This document shows positions 5,574 to 12,822 of a DNA stretch of 12,822 bases, in pieces. A model generated the notes under the pieces. It saw nothing but the letters and a program-made list of their open reading frames with translations, did no database searches and had not been told where the DNA came from. The position numbers and the translations under genes were made by a program. Source of the stretch: Panacagrimonas sp041635265 (GTDB taxonomy: Bacteria > Pseudomonadota > Gammaproteobacteria > Nevskiales > Nevskiaceae); NCBI GenBank assembly GCA_041635265.1, contig JBFJJV010000084.1:1-12822 (forward strand), read 5' to 3'. Numbering within the stretch: the first letter of the stretch is position 1; each line of letters begins with the position of its first letter.

Positions 5574-8471
5574 ATGGATTCAATCCGCATTCGCGGTGCG
5601 CGCACGCACAACCTGAAAAACATTTCGCTGGATCTGCCGCGCGAAAAACTCATTGTCATTACCGGCTTGTCCGGCTCCGGCAAGTCGTCCCTGGCCTTCG
5701 ACACGCTGTACGCGGAAGGGCAGCGCCGCTACGTGGAGTCGCTTTCGTCCTATGCCCGCCAATTTCTCGGTCAGATGGAGAAACCGGACGTCGATGCCAT
5801 TGAAGGCCTGTCCCCGGCCATTTCGATCGAGCAGAAGTCGACATCCCACAATCCCCGCTCAACGGTGGGGACCGTCACTGAAATCTATGACTACCTGCGC
5901 CTGTTGTTCGCGCGCGTCGGGACTGCGCGCTGCCCGGACCATGGCGTGACGCTTGAGGCGCAATCGGTCGCGCAAATGGTGGATGCTGCGCTCGCTCAGA
6001 AAGAAGGCAGCGCCTGGATGCTGCTGGCGCCGGTGGTGCGCAGTCGCAAGGGTGAGCACGCCGAATGGTTTGAGCAGATGCGCGCACAGGGCTTTGTGCG
6101 CACTCGGGTCGATGGGCGCATTTATGAACTGGAAGAAGTGCCGATCCTCAACCGCAAGCTCAAACACGACATCGACGTCGTGGTAGATCGCTTCAAGGTG
6201 CGCCCCGAGCTCAAACAGCGCCTGGCCGAATCGTTTGAAACCGCCTTGCGCATGAGCGGCGGTTTGGCTGTGGTCGTGCCCCACGGTGAATCCAAGGGAA
6301 ATGATCTGCTGTTTTCCAACCGCATGTCCTGCCCGCACTGTGGTTATTCGCTGGAAGAGTTGGAACCACGTTTGTTCTCTTTCAACGCACCACACGGCGC
6401 TTGCCCGAGCTGTGATGGCCTGGGGAACAAGCAGGTGTTTGACCCGAAGCGCGTAGTCATCCACCCAGAATCCGCTTTGGCCGACGGCGCGATCCGTAGC
6501 TGGGACAAGAAAAATGCCTACTACTGGCACTTCATCCAGTCGCTGGCAAAACACTACAACTTTGATCCGGAAAAGCCCTGGAACACCTTGCCACAGAAGA
6601 TCCAGGACGCCGTGCTCTACGGCAGCGGCACTGAAAAAATCACCTTCGAATATCCCGGCGATCGTGGCCGCGTAGTCACCAAGGTCCACCGCTTTGAAGG
6701 GATCCTGCCGAACCTGGAGCGACGTTATCGCGAAACCGAATCCATGGCGGTCCGGGAGGAGTTGTCACGTTATCTCTCGGATCAGGCCTGCCCTGACTGC
6801 GGTGGTCAGCGGCTCAATCGCGCGGCGCGCAATGTGTTTGTCGCGGACAAAAACCTGCCGTCAATGACGGCCTTGTCGGTGGGCGATGCACAGGAGATGT
6901 TCGCCAAGCTCAAGATCCAGGGACATAAAGGCGAGATCGCAGAGAAAATTCTGAAAGAGATTTCTGCACGCGTAGGATTCCTCAACGACGTCGGCCTCGA
7001 ATATCTGAGTCTGGCGCGCTCAGCCGACACCCTATCCGGCGGAGAAGCACAGCGCATCCGCCTGGCTTCACAGATTGGCGCGGGCCTGGTCGGCGTGATG
7101 TATGTGCTGGACGAACCCAGTATCGGCCTGCATCAACGCGACAACGAACGATTGCTGAAAACCCTTTTTCGCCTGCGCGATCTGGGCAATACGGTGATTG
7201 TGGTTGAGCATGACGAAGAAGCCATTCGCCGCGCCGATTACGTGATCGATATCGGCCCCGGAGCCGGCGTCCACGGTGGCCGCGTGGTTGCCCAAGGCAA
7301 AACCGGCGACCTTGAACGGGCGCCGGAATCGGTCACAGGCAGGTATCTGAGCGGCAAGGAAGAAATTTCCGTCCCTGGCGAGCGCATGCGTCCCGACAAG
7401 GCAAAGCAGATCACCATCAAGGGCGCCAAAGGTAATAATCTGAAAAATGTCACCGCCAAGATTCCGATCGGTCTGGTGACCTGCGTCACCGGTGTTTCCG
7501 GCTCCGGGAAATCAACCCTGATCAACGACACATTGCATGGCTTCGCTGCGCGCGAACTCAACGGGGCCGGAACGCGCCACGCCGAGTGCGAGACCATCGA
7601 AGGCCTGGAGCATCTGGACAAGGTCATCGACATCAATCAGGCGCCGATTGGACGCACCCCGCGGTCGAACCCGGCGACCTATACCGGCTTGTTCACGCCG
7701 ATTCGTGAATTGTTCGCGCAGGTGCCGGAATCAAGAACGCGTGGTTACATCTCCGGACGCTTCTCATTCAACGTCAAGGGCGGTCGCTGCGATACCTGCG
7801 AAGGCGATGGCCTGATCAAGGTCGAAATGCATTTCCTACCTGACGTCTACGTCACCTGCGATACCTGCAAGGGGCGGCGTTACAACCGAGAGACACTGGA
7901 AATCCGCTACAAGGGCAAGACGATAGACGAGGTCCTCGGCATGACCGTGGAAGAAGCGCTCTCCTTCTTCAAACCCGTCCCGGCGCTGGCACGCAAACTG
8001 GAAACCCTGATGGATGTGGGTTTGAGCTACATCACGCTCGGCCAGAATGCGACCACGCTCTCCGGCGGCGAGGCGCAGCGCGTCAAACTATCGAAGGAAC
8101 TGTCGCGCCGGGACACCGGTCAAACGCTATACATTCTCGACGAACCGACCACCGGCCTGCACTTTCATGATGTGGCGCAACTGCAGATCGTCCTCGAAAG
8201 ACTCAGAGAACATGGCAATACCGTTGTGATCATTGAGCACAACCTCGACGTCATCAAACGGGCGGACTGGATCATTGATCTCGGGCCGGAGGGCGGGGCG
8301 GGCGGCGGACAGATCGTGGCGGAAGGCACGCCGGAAGCGGTAGCCAAAGTCGCTGGTTCACATACGGGACGGTTTCTGAAATTACACTTGAAGCAGTCGC
8401 AGCGAGCGCGCGCGAAGCAGAAAGCGCCGAGCAAGGCGAAATCCAACGCGAAACAGAAGGCAGAATCATGA
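5574..8471 (+). CDS. uvrA: UvrABC excinuclease subunit A (UvrA)
   Basis: 965 residues. UvrA is the damage-sensing ATPase of nucleotide excision repair; as a dimer it loads UvrB at lesions. Visible parts: first Walker A GLSGSGKSS (31-39); a zinc module with C253, C256, C277 and C280; first signature LSGGEAQRIRL from 487 with Walker B VLDEPSIGL; second Walker A GVSGSGKSTL (640-649); second zinc finger C739, C742, C762, C765; second signature LSGGEAQRVKL from 829 with Walker B ILDEPTTGL. The start at 5574 (MDSIRIRGARTHNLKNI) fits the family; the open frame runs 50 codons further upstream but into the divergent promoter region with no family similarity. The Shine-Dalgarno is weak (AAGAAG, 3 nt away). 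The last ~26 residues form a Lys/Arg/Ala-rich tail beyond the usual end. The stop overlaps the next gene's start by ATGA, so the two are probably translationally coupled. Confidence 0.99.
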   Translation: MDSIRIRGARTHNLKNISLDLPREKLIVITGLSGSGKSSLAFDTLYAEGQRRYVESLSSYARQFLGQMEKPDVDAIEGLSPAISIEQKSTSHNPRSTVGTVTEIYDYLRLLFARVGTARCPDHGVTLEAQSVAQMVDAALAQKEGSAWMLLAPVVRSRKGEHAEWFEQMRAQGFVRTRVDGRIYELEEVPILNRKLKHDIDVVVDRFKVRPELKQRLAESFETALRMSGGLAVVVPHGESKGNDLLFSNRMSCPHCGYSLEELEPRLFSFNAPHGACPSCDGLGNKQVFDPKRVVIHPESALADGAIRSWDKKNAYYWHFIQSLAKHYNFDPEKPWNTLPQKIQDAVLYGSGTEKITFEYPGDRGRVVTKVHRFEGILPNLERRYRETESMAVREELSRYLSDQACPDCGGQRLNRAARNVFVADKNLPSMTALSVGDAQEMFAKLKIQGHKGEIAEKILKEISARVGFLNDVGLEYLSLARSADTLSGGEAQRIRLASQIGAGLVGVMYVLDEPSIGLHQRDNERLLKTLFRLRDLGNTVIVVEHDEEAIRRADYVIDIGPGAGVHGGRVVAQGKTGDLERAPESVTGRYLSGKEEISVPGERMRPDKAKQITIKGAKGNNLKNVTAKIPIGLVTCVTGVSGSGKSTLINDTLHGFAARELNGAGTRHAECETIEGLEHLDKVIDINQAPIGRTPRSNPATYTGLFTPIRELFAQVPESRTRGYISGRFSFNVKGGRCDTCEGDGLIKVEMHFLPDVYVTCDTCKGRRYNRETLEIRYKGKTIDEVLGMTVEEALSFFKPVPALARKLETLMDVGLSYITLGQNATTLSGGEAQRVKLSKELSRRDTGQTLYILDEPTTGLHFHDVAQLQIVLERLREHGNTVVIIEHNLDVIKRADWIIDLGPEGGAGGGQIVAEGTPEAVAKVAGSHTGRFLKLHLKQSQRARAKQKAPSKAKSNAKQKAES

Positions 8472-9451
8472 AAACTTTGCGAGTCACCCCCCTCATGGCG
8501 ACGGCAGTGTGCGCAATGATGCTAAGTCTTGCACTGGGCAGTGTGAGCGCCGCCGAACCCACTATCAAAAAGGACCGCACGCTCAAGGTCGTTGTCACGC
8601 TAGATGGGGCCCAAGAATGGAAGAACGGCATTCAATGGACCAAAGGTAAAACTTCGCAGCGCTATGAGATCAGCACTGCATTGCGCTCCGATGGAAAGTT
8701 ATATGGGGCCAATTATCTGCACCTGGACACGAACACCCGCCTCGCGATCAAGACCGAGTATCTGCGTCAGCAAGGGGCCGAAAAGATCAAGGAGGCCGGA
8801 CTGGATCCCCACTCTCCCCAGCTTCGGCAGGAAATTTCCAGGCAGATGCAGAAAGAAATATATGCCTGTGAAGGTGACTCGGCCTGCAGGGGGCAGACCA
8901 ATAATAAATGGGCCATGATCATGGCCGCTGCGGTTGCGCCCGACAACAGCCATATCTTCGAACAGGGAGAGCCGCGCTATCTGTTCTATTTCGGCTACCC
9001 CGGCTGCAAAAATGTCATCCACGCCCAGAATGTCATCGAGGCTGAAGGCGAGACTGGATTAGGCCAGGAGGTGAAAGAGCTCTCCCCATACAAACTGCAG
9101 ATGCGCGGAGACTCGGCGGGGACGCCGCAGGAACAAAAATCGTTGTGCGAATACTTTAGCGTCGTGATCGATACCATCGACGACAAGATGTATGTCGAGA
9201 ACGTCAACATGCCGTCGGCTCGCGGCACGGCCGTGCGCACTGAATTCGGCAAGACAGACAGGCGTGATGTGGAAATACCCAATGCAGCGCCACTGCAGGC
9301 ATTTGTGAACACGACCTTGCGTGGCCCAGCCAACTTCAGCGGCGACGCAAGAGAAACGCTGTCCCTGAACCTGCCGCTGGACGGCAATTCGACGGTATTG
9401 GGCCATTTTACCGGCGAAGGCAAGGCGTCTTTAACGTGGTCTTTTGAATAG
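8468..9451 (+). CDS. Unrecognised exported protein, translationally coupled to uvrA
   Basis: 327 residues that I do not recognise. The N-terminus is a typical Sec signal peptide: basic start MKTLR, hydrophobic core to about residue 24, and likely cleavage after VSA at A28. The mature part has no membrane helix or lipobox, so it is probably periplasmic or secreted. It has four cysteines after cleavage (C134, C140, C180, C227), which could form two disulfides. A beta-rich beginning (KVVVTLDGAQEW) and end, with a charged helical stretch at about 95-132, are visible. The start overlaps the uvrA stop as ATGA and is preceded by AGAAGG (8455-8460), so it is expressed with uvrA. There is no evident link between a periplasmic protein and DNA repair; the pairing may be only transcriptional. 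It is followed by a convergent gap with hairpins. Confidence 0.85.
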   Translation: MKTLRVTPLMATAVCAMMLSLALGSVSAAEPTIKKDRTLKVVVTLDGAQEWKNGIQWTKGKTSQRYEISTALRSDGKLYGANYLHLDTNTRLAIKTEYLRQQGAEKIKEAGLDPHSPQLRQEISRQMQKEIYACEGDSACRGQTNNKWAMIMAAAVAPDNSHIFEQGEPRYLFYFGYPGCKNVIHAQNVIEAEGETGLGQEVKELSPYKLQMRGDSAGTPQEQKSLCEYFSVVIDTIDDKMYVENVNMPSARGTAVRTEFGKTDRRDVEIPNAAPLQAFVNTTLRGPANFSGDARETLSLNLPLDGNSTVLGHFTGEGKASLTWSFE

Positions 9452-9454
9452 CGT

Positions 9455-9475
9455 CCATTGCGTGCGCGCCAATGG
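9455..9475 (+). repeat. Small hairpin just after the exported-protein gene
   Basis: CCATTG (9455-9460) and CAATGG (9470-9475) are perfect 6-bp arms around a 9-nt GC-rich loop, 3 bp after the stop codon. No U-run follows, so terminator function is doubtful. Confidence 0.35.
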
Positions 9476-9532
9476 CAAACGACAGGATCCGGCTGGAAGT
9501 CCTGAAACGCCTCGAATCAAGGTGAGTCCGTC

Positions 9533-9567
9533 AGGCCTGCTCACATAGCAGTCGGATGTGCAGGCCT
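9533..9567. terminator. Strong hairpin between convergent genes, possible terminator
   Basis: AGGCCTG (9533-9539) plus CACAT (9542-9546) pair with ATGTG (9556-9560) plus CAGGCCT (9561-9567). This gives 12 bp with a 2-nt CT bulge and a 9-nt loop. The plus-strand tail is only TTTG, so the U-run is poor. Its place between two converging genes (8468-9451 and 9609-10280) makes a transcription stop or mRNA 3'-end protector the best guess. Confidence 0.45.
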
Positions 9568-9608
9568 TTGCAATATCAACTTTTGTCTGATCGAATCAGG
9601 AACGCGGA

Positions 9609-10280
9609 TCAGGCCAGCGGCAGCAAGTCGCTCAGTCGCCGGGCAGACACTGAAAACCCTTCTGCCGCCCGATCCGCCTGCGTCGTATCCGGCGCGATCA
9701 TTGCAACGATCTGAGCAAGGCCAAAGGCCTGTGCCGACTGCAGGACCGGCAAACTGTCATCCGCAAATATGACTTCGTCAAGATTAAAAGGATGCTTGTT
9801 CTGAACGTACTCCCAGAACGCGGCGGCCTCTTTGGGCGCACCGGCATCATAAGACGAGACGATATGCTCGAAATATTTCCCAATGCCTGATTGCGCCAAT
9901 TTGGGTTTCCAGCTCTTGGGGTGTGCATTGGTCAGAAGCCAGATCGGCCGGCCGCTGGCCTGAACAGCCTCAAGAAATTCGATGCTGCCGTCGAGCAGTC
10001 CGACACGCTGCTCATGCCTGCGATGAATTGCCGCGATATCCAGCCCGGTCATCTCGCTCCAGTAATCCAGGTCATACCAAGGCAGTGTGTGCGCCACAGC
10101 GGCGAACTTGGGTTCCAGCTCTCGCCGAGCTGCATCGATATCGATCCCCAGTCTCGCGGCGTATTGCGCCGGCACTGCGGTGCGCCAGATGTAGTTATCG
10201 TAGGCCAGATCGAGAATCGTGCCATCCAAGTCCAGAAAAACTTGGCGGACACGCGACCAGTCGGGTTTTGATTGCGTCAT
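9609..10280 (-). CDS. yrfG: HAD-family GMP/IMP nucleotidase YrfG
   Basis: 223 residues from the ATG at 10278-10280. HAD phosphatase motifs are all present: motif I FLDLDGT (nucleophile D17, acid D19), motif II LLTNAH, the motif III lysine in GAPKE, and motif IV FADDS. The stretches DLAYDNYIW, HTLPWYDLDYWSEMTGLD and LTNAHP match E. coli YrfG, which dephosphorylates GMP and IMP to nucleosides. It is probably cytoplasmic; no signal peptide. The frame extends 21 codons upstream to a TTG at 10343, but that would cross the divergent cysQ start, so the ATG is preferred. No clear Shine-Dalgarno is seen. In Pseudomonas and relatives yrfG sits near nudE and cysQ; here cysQ is divergent and nudE is absent from between them. 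Confidence 0.9.
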   Translation of the reverse strand: MTQSKPDWSRVRQVFLDLDGTILDLAYDNYIWRTAVPAQYAARLGIDIDAARRELEPKFAAVAHTLPWYDLDYWSEMTGLDIAAIHRRHEQRVGLLDGSIEFLEAVQASGRPIWLLTNAHPKSWKPKLAQSGIGKYFEHIVSSYDAGAPKEAAAFWEYVQNKHPFNLDEVIFADDSLPVLQSAQAFGLAQIVAMIAPDTTQADRAAEGFSVSARRLSDLLPLA

Positions 10281-10334
10281 CGGCCGTATGATAGGCGCTC
10301 TGATAAGCACATTTCCAAATACGATTTTTTTACG
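10281..10334. promoter_or_regulatory. 54-bp divergent yrfG/cysQ promoter region
   Basis: The short gap contains TATGAT (10287-10292, plus strand), and its neighbour on the minus strand reads TATCAT (10288-10293). Each matches the -10 consensus at 5 of 6, so one AT-rich core could serve both directions. No good -35 boxes are seen at standard spacing. Neither gene has a clear Shine-Dalgarno. Confidence 0.3.
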
Positions 10335-11150
10335 ATGACTCAAACATCTACTACAGACACCTTGGAGGCGGTCCTTGCGATCGCCATTGATGCGGGCGCG
10401 CGCATCATGGAAATCTATGGCTCAGCCGATTTTGGGGTGACCTCAAAAGACGACGACTCCCCCTTGACTCAAGCCGATCTGGCGGCGCACCGCTACATTC
10501 TGTCTTCGCTGGAAAAGCTGAGTCCGAATTACCCAGTTCTGTCTGAAGAAGCGGCCAATATTAATTGGGGCACGCGCAAGCCTTGGTCTCGTTACTGGCT
10601 GGTCGACCCACTGGATGGCACCAAGGAATTCATCAAGCGCAACGGCGATTTCACGGTAAATATCGCCCTGATCGAAGGTGGATACCCCGTACTCGGCGTC
10701 GTGCACGCGCCCGCGCTGAACACTTCCTACCTCGCGGCTGAAGGTCTGGGCGCATTCAAGATTTCCGAAAATGGGCGGCGCGCGAAAATCACGACACGCG
10801 CGGTGCCTGCGATGCCTGCGCTGGTAGTCAGCCGCTCTCACAAAGACGAAAAGCTCGCCAAATTACTGGACGCCGCTCCGGAGCACGAAGCGGTAAGCCG
10901 GGGTTCTTCGCTGAAATTCTGCCAGGTGGCCGAAGGCACTGCCGACTTGTATCCGCGCACCGGCCCGACATCCGAATGGGATACAGCAGCTGGCCAATGT
11001 GTTGCCGAACAGGCCGGCGCGCAGGTGCTGCGCCTGCCAGAACTGACACGACTTCAGTACAACCAGAAAGAATCCTTGCTCAACCCTTTATTTGCCGTCA
11101 TCGGCCAGCCCGAATACGACTGGCTCCCCCTGCTGAGAACCGTGGCTTAA
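10335..11150 (+). CDS. cysQ: 3'(2'),5'-bisphosphate nucleotidase CysQ
   Basis: 271 residues, inositol-monophosphatase superfamily. CysQ hydrolyses 3'-phosphoadenosine 5'-phosphate (and PAPS) to AMP, relieving a toxic by-product of sulfate assimilation; it needs Mg2+ and acts in the cytosol or at the inner membrane. Metal-binding motifs are visible: the Glu pair in LSEEAA, WLVDPLDGTKEFIKRNGDFT (superfamily motif 1), and GPTSEWDTAAGQ (motif 2, with the WD aspartate). The ATG at 10335 is chosen because it gives the family-like N-terminus TLEAVLAIAIDAG; the frame's upstream TTG at 10272 lies inside the divergent gene's start. No Shine-Dalgarno precedes the ATG; the sequence is T-rich instead. The stop codon interlocks with that of mtnC on TTAA. 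Confidence 0.96.
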   Translation: MTQTSTTDTLEAVLAIAIDAGARIMEIYGSADFGVTSKDDDSPLTQADLAAHRYILSSLEKLSPNYPVLSEEAANINWGTRKPWSRYWLVDPLDGTKEFIKRNGDFTVNIALIEGGYPVLGVVHAPALNTSYLAAEGLGAFKISENGRRAKITTRAVPAMPALVVSRSHKDEKLAKLLDAAPEHEAVSRGSSLKFCQVAEGTADLYPRTGPTSEWDTAAGQCVAEQAGAQVLRLPELTRLQYNQKESLLNPLFAVIGQPEYDWLPLLRTVA

Positions 11151-11839
11151 GGGTTTATTTCAACAAAATTATTCTCGCGGCGATGACTCGGCGCCGGCAC
11201 TGCCGAGTCATCTCGTATCAACTGAATGGTTTGCATGCCCGCTGCGCGCGCAGCATCCAACTCGGCGCCCACATCTGACAGAAACAAGATCTGATCTGCC
11301 GGCACATTGATTTGCTTGGCAATGCTGCGATACGCACTGATCTCGCGCTTGGCGCCGACGCGCGTATCAAAATAGCCTGAGAACAGCGGCGTCAGATCTC
11401 CGAAATTGCTGTGGCCGAAGATCAACTTCTGCGCCTCGACCGAGCCGGACGAATAAACGTAAAGCGCAATCCCCTGTCCATGCCAGCGACGTAGCGCGTC
11501 CGGGGTATCATCGTAAACATGCCCCTTGAGCGCCCCGGCCAGGTAGCCCTGCTTCCAGATCTTGCCCTGCAAGGCCTTCAGCGGCGTGTGCTTTTTGTCC
11601 TCATCAATCCAGCGCTCAAGCACTTCGGCTGCCTGCTCCAGGGTCAGGGCAGACAGGCCCTCCTGCTCAGCAACCTCAGCGATCAGTTGCTGAATTTCGC
11701 CCTCTTGCCCATGCGCACTCAGCCAGCTGCGCAAATGTTTTCGCGCATACGGAAACAGGGTCTGATGGACAAAATCAATGGAGGATGTGGTGCCTTCGAT
11801 ATCGGTGACGATGGCGCGAATTGGGGAAGCCTGGGCCAT
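11147..11839 (-). CDS. mtnC: Enolase-phosphatase E1 (MtnC)
   Basis: 230 residues, HAD superfamily. MtnC first enolises 2,3-diketo-5-methylthiopentyl-1-phosphate and then removes its phosphate to give acireductone, in methionine salvage. Visible motifs: motif I IVTDIEGTTSS (D13, E15), motif II YVYSSGS, the catalytic Lys region GAKREI, and motif III FLSDVGAELDAA; KIWKQGYLAGALKGHVYDD is typical of this enzyme. The ATG is only 5 bp after the mtnD stop and has no good Shine-Dalgarno, so translational coupling to mtnD is likely. The last 20 residues carry a perfect 11-bp inverted repeat (codons 210-220) in a normally variable stretch before the final FVEI. The stop overlaps the cysQ stop on the opposite strand. 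Confidence 0.97.
   Translation of the reverse strand: MAQASPIRAIVTDIEGTTSSIDFVHQTLFPYARKHLRSWLSAHGQEGEIQQLIAEVAEQEGLSALTLEQAAEVLERWIDEDKKHTPLKALQGKIWKQGYLAGALKGHVYDDTPDALRRWHGQGIALYVYSSGSVEAQKLIFGHSNFGDLTPLFSGYFDTRVGAKREISAYRSIAKQINVPADQILFLSDVGAELDAARAAGMQTIQLIRDDSAVPAPSHRRENNFVEINP
11182..11212. repeat. Perfect 11-bp inverted repeat in the 3' end of mtnC, 31 bp past cysQ
   Basis: GATGACTCGGC (11182-11192) and GCCGAGTCATC (11202-11212) are exact inverse complements around a 9-nt loop. It begins 31 bp beyond the cysQ stop on the plus strand and ends 32 bp before the mtnC stop on the minus strand. A U-run follows on neither strand, so a classical terminator is not shown. It may end or stabilise both converging mRNAs. 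Confidence 0.6.
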
Positions 11840-11844
11840 ATCGA

Positions 11845-12417
11845 TCAGGCTGCTTGCCTCAACCGATAGTGCGGCGCCTGCAGTTTTGGAAAGCGGTCTG
11901 CAATCTGGTCGCCGGTGTACTTGGCCGCCCAGCCTTCTTCAGTCGTGAACAAGCGGATGGCTTTGAGGTTCGGCTCAGGGCCCAGGTCGAACCAGTGGGT
12001 GGTGTTGGCCGGCAGGTTCAGCAGATCACCACGCTCGCACAGCGTGGCATAGACCTTTCCGTTTTTGCGGATATTGAACAGCCCCTGACCTTCAACGAAA
12101 AAGCGGGTTTCAAAATCGTCGTGCGTATGTTCATGCAGGAACTTGTCACGCATGGCGTCTTTTTGCGGATGGTCTGCGCTGAGGCTGATCACATCAACGG
12201 ACTTGAAATCAAACTGCTTCATGAGCCGGTCGATGGATTCCCGATAGGCTTCGATGACCTCATCCTGCGTGGCCGCCGCATCGAGCTCCCGTGTTGCCGT
12301 CCAGCGCTCAAAGTCGACGTCAATCTCGCGCAGGGCCGCACGAATATCCTCGAAGCTGCTCAGTGCGCATTCGGCGCGTTCGGGGTCGTTCTCGTCATAT
12401 ATTCTAAGTTCACTCAT
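11845..12417 (-). CDS. mtnD: Acireductone dioxygenase (MtnD)
   Basis: 190 residues, cupin fold. MtnD reacts acireductone with O2; with Fe2+ it gives 2-keto-4-methylthiobutyrate and formate (the methionine route), while with Ni2+ the same protein family gives methylthiopropionate, formate and CO. The metal ligands known from Klebsiella ARD are all present: H97, H99 and E103 in HEHTHDDFE, and H141 in THWFD. Length is normal. A Shine-Dalgarno AAGGAG lies at 12427-12432 (minus strand), 9 nt from the ATG. It lies 30 bp after mtnB and 5 bp before mtnC, so the three form an operon. Confidence 0.98.
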   Translation of the reverse strand: MSELRIYDENDPERAECALSSFEDIRAALREIDVDFERWTATRELDAAATQDEVIEAYRESIDRLMKQFDFKSVDVISLSADHPQKDAMRDKFLHEHTHDDFETRFFVEGQGLFNIRKNGKVYATLCERGDLLNLPANTTHWFDLGPEPNLKAIRLFTTEEGWAAKYTGDQIADRFPKLQAPHYRLRQAA

Positions 12418-12447
12418 TGGTTCTCTCTCCTTCTCTCTTTATTACCG

Positions 12448-12822
12448 CTATTTTCTGCCCAAATGCATCTCACATTCGAACATGAATTCCAGGGCTTCGA
12501 CGCGATGGCGGGCCTGCGCCACCGTGCTGCCCCATGTATATAAACCGTGTCCCGCGATCAGATAGGCCGGAACAGCGGCAGACTGCTGCTTCATCCAAGC
12601 ATCTACCCGAGTCGCGAGCCGCGCAATGTCTTGATCATTCTCAAACACGGGCACTTTGACCATTGCCTCGTGAGTATCGACCCCGGGAAGAATTTTCAGA
12701 AGCTCATAACCCTTTAATTCAATGCGCTCACGTTGCCGCGACAAAACAGTATTGGCCACGGAATGTGTGTGCAGCACTGAGCCAAGAGTCTGATCAAACT
12801 GATAAAGCTGGCAATGCAGCAA
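12448..12822 (-). CDS. mtnB: Methylthioribulose-1-phosphate dehydratase (MtnB), N-terminus outside window
   Basis: 124 C-terminal residues; the frame continues past the window edge, so the start is missing (about 80 residues by comparison with the usual ~205). The protein belongs to the class II aldolase/adducin family. It dehydrates 5-methylthioribulose-1-phosphate to the diketo phosphate used by MtnC. Zinc-ligand histidines are visible in VLHTHS (H18 and H20 of the visible part) and AGHGLYTWG (H92). Conserved stretches GYELLKILPGVDTHEA and VPVFENDQDI support MtnB over other aldolase-family members. The TTG at the edge is an internal Leu codon, not a start. First gene of the visible mtnBDC run. 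Confidence 0.96.
   Translation of the reverse strand: MLHCQLYQFDQTLGSVLHTHSVANTVLSRQRERIELKGYELLKILPGVDTHEAMVKVPVFENDQDIARLATRVDAWMKQQSAAVPAYLIAGHGLYTWGSTVAQARHRVEALEFMFECEMHLGRK

Noticed and set aside
5859..6689. 276-codon minus-strand frame inside uvrA
   Set aside because: Lies wholly within highly conserved uvrA coding sequence and shows no recognisable domain.

Overview
The window looks like the chromosome of a Gammaproteobacterium. GC content is moderately high (about 55-60% judged by eye). The gene groups ssb / YajR-type MFS / uvrA, yrfG next to cysQ, and mtnB-mtnD-mtnC are all familiar from Pseudomonas-like and related Gammaproteobacteria. No rRNA, tRNA, CRISPR, transposase or integrase was found. 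Species cannot be named from the sequence.

Layout. (1) Positions 1-1288, minus strand: a tight run reading leftward, ssb -> DUF924 protein -> pncC (pncC is cut by the window edge). (2) Positions 1289-1696: a 408-bp gap with a strong ribosome binding site at each end and small hairpins but no convincing gene. (3) Positions 1697-4204, plus strand: an 835-residue protein with six exact 94-residue Ig-like repeats, a Gly-rich hydrophobic stretch near the N-terminus and a final SbsA-type Ig-like domain. It sits as an extra gene between ssb and the transporter. (4) Positions 4243-5424, minus: a YajR-like MFS transporter, divergent from (5) uvrA (5574-8471, plus). uvrA overlaps by 4 bp the start of (6) an unrecognised exported 327-residue protein (8468-9451). 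(7) Positions 9609-10280, minus: yrfG-type nucleotidase, divergent over only 54 bp from (8) cysQ (10335-11150, plus). (9) Positions 11147-12822, minus: the methionine-salvage run mtnB (5'-truncated) -> mtnD -> mtnC, whose stop codon interlocks with that of cysQ on a shared TTAA.

How the genes work together. SSB and UvrA serve DNA replication and nucleotide excision repair; PncC removes deamidated nicotinamide mononucleotide. YrfG and CysQ are small phosphatases that clear nucleotides (GMP/IMP) and 3'-phosphoadenosine 5'-phosphate. MtnB, MtnC and MtnD carry out consecutive late steps of methionine salvage from 5-methylthioribulose-1-phosphate to 2-keto-4-methylthiobutyrate. These are housekeeping functions.

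The unusual parts are the Ig-repeat gene placed inside the ssb-MFS-uvrA neighbourhood, the unknown exported protein coupled to uvrA, a Lys-rich extension on UvrA, and a perfect 11-bp inverted repeat inside the 3' end of mtnC just beyond cysQ. I see no obvious complete new system; the strongest candidates for new biology are the Ig-repeat protein and the UvrA-coupled exported protein.
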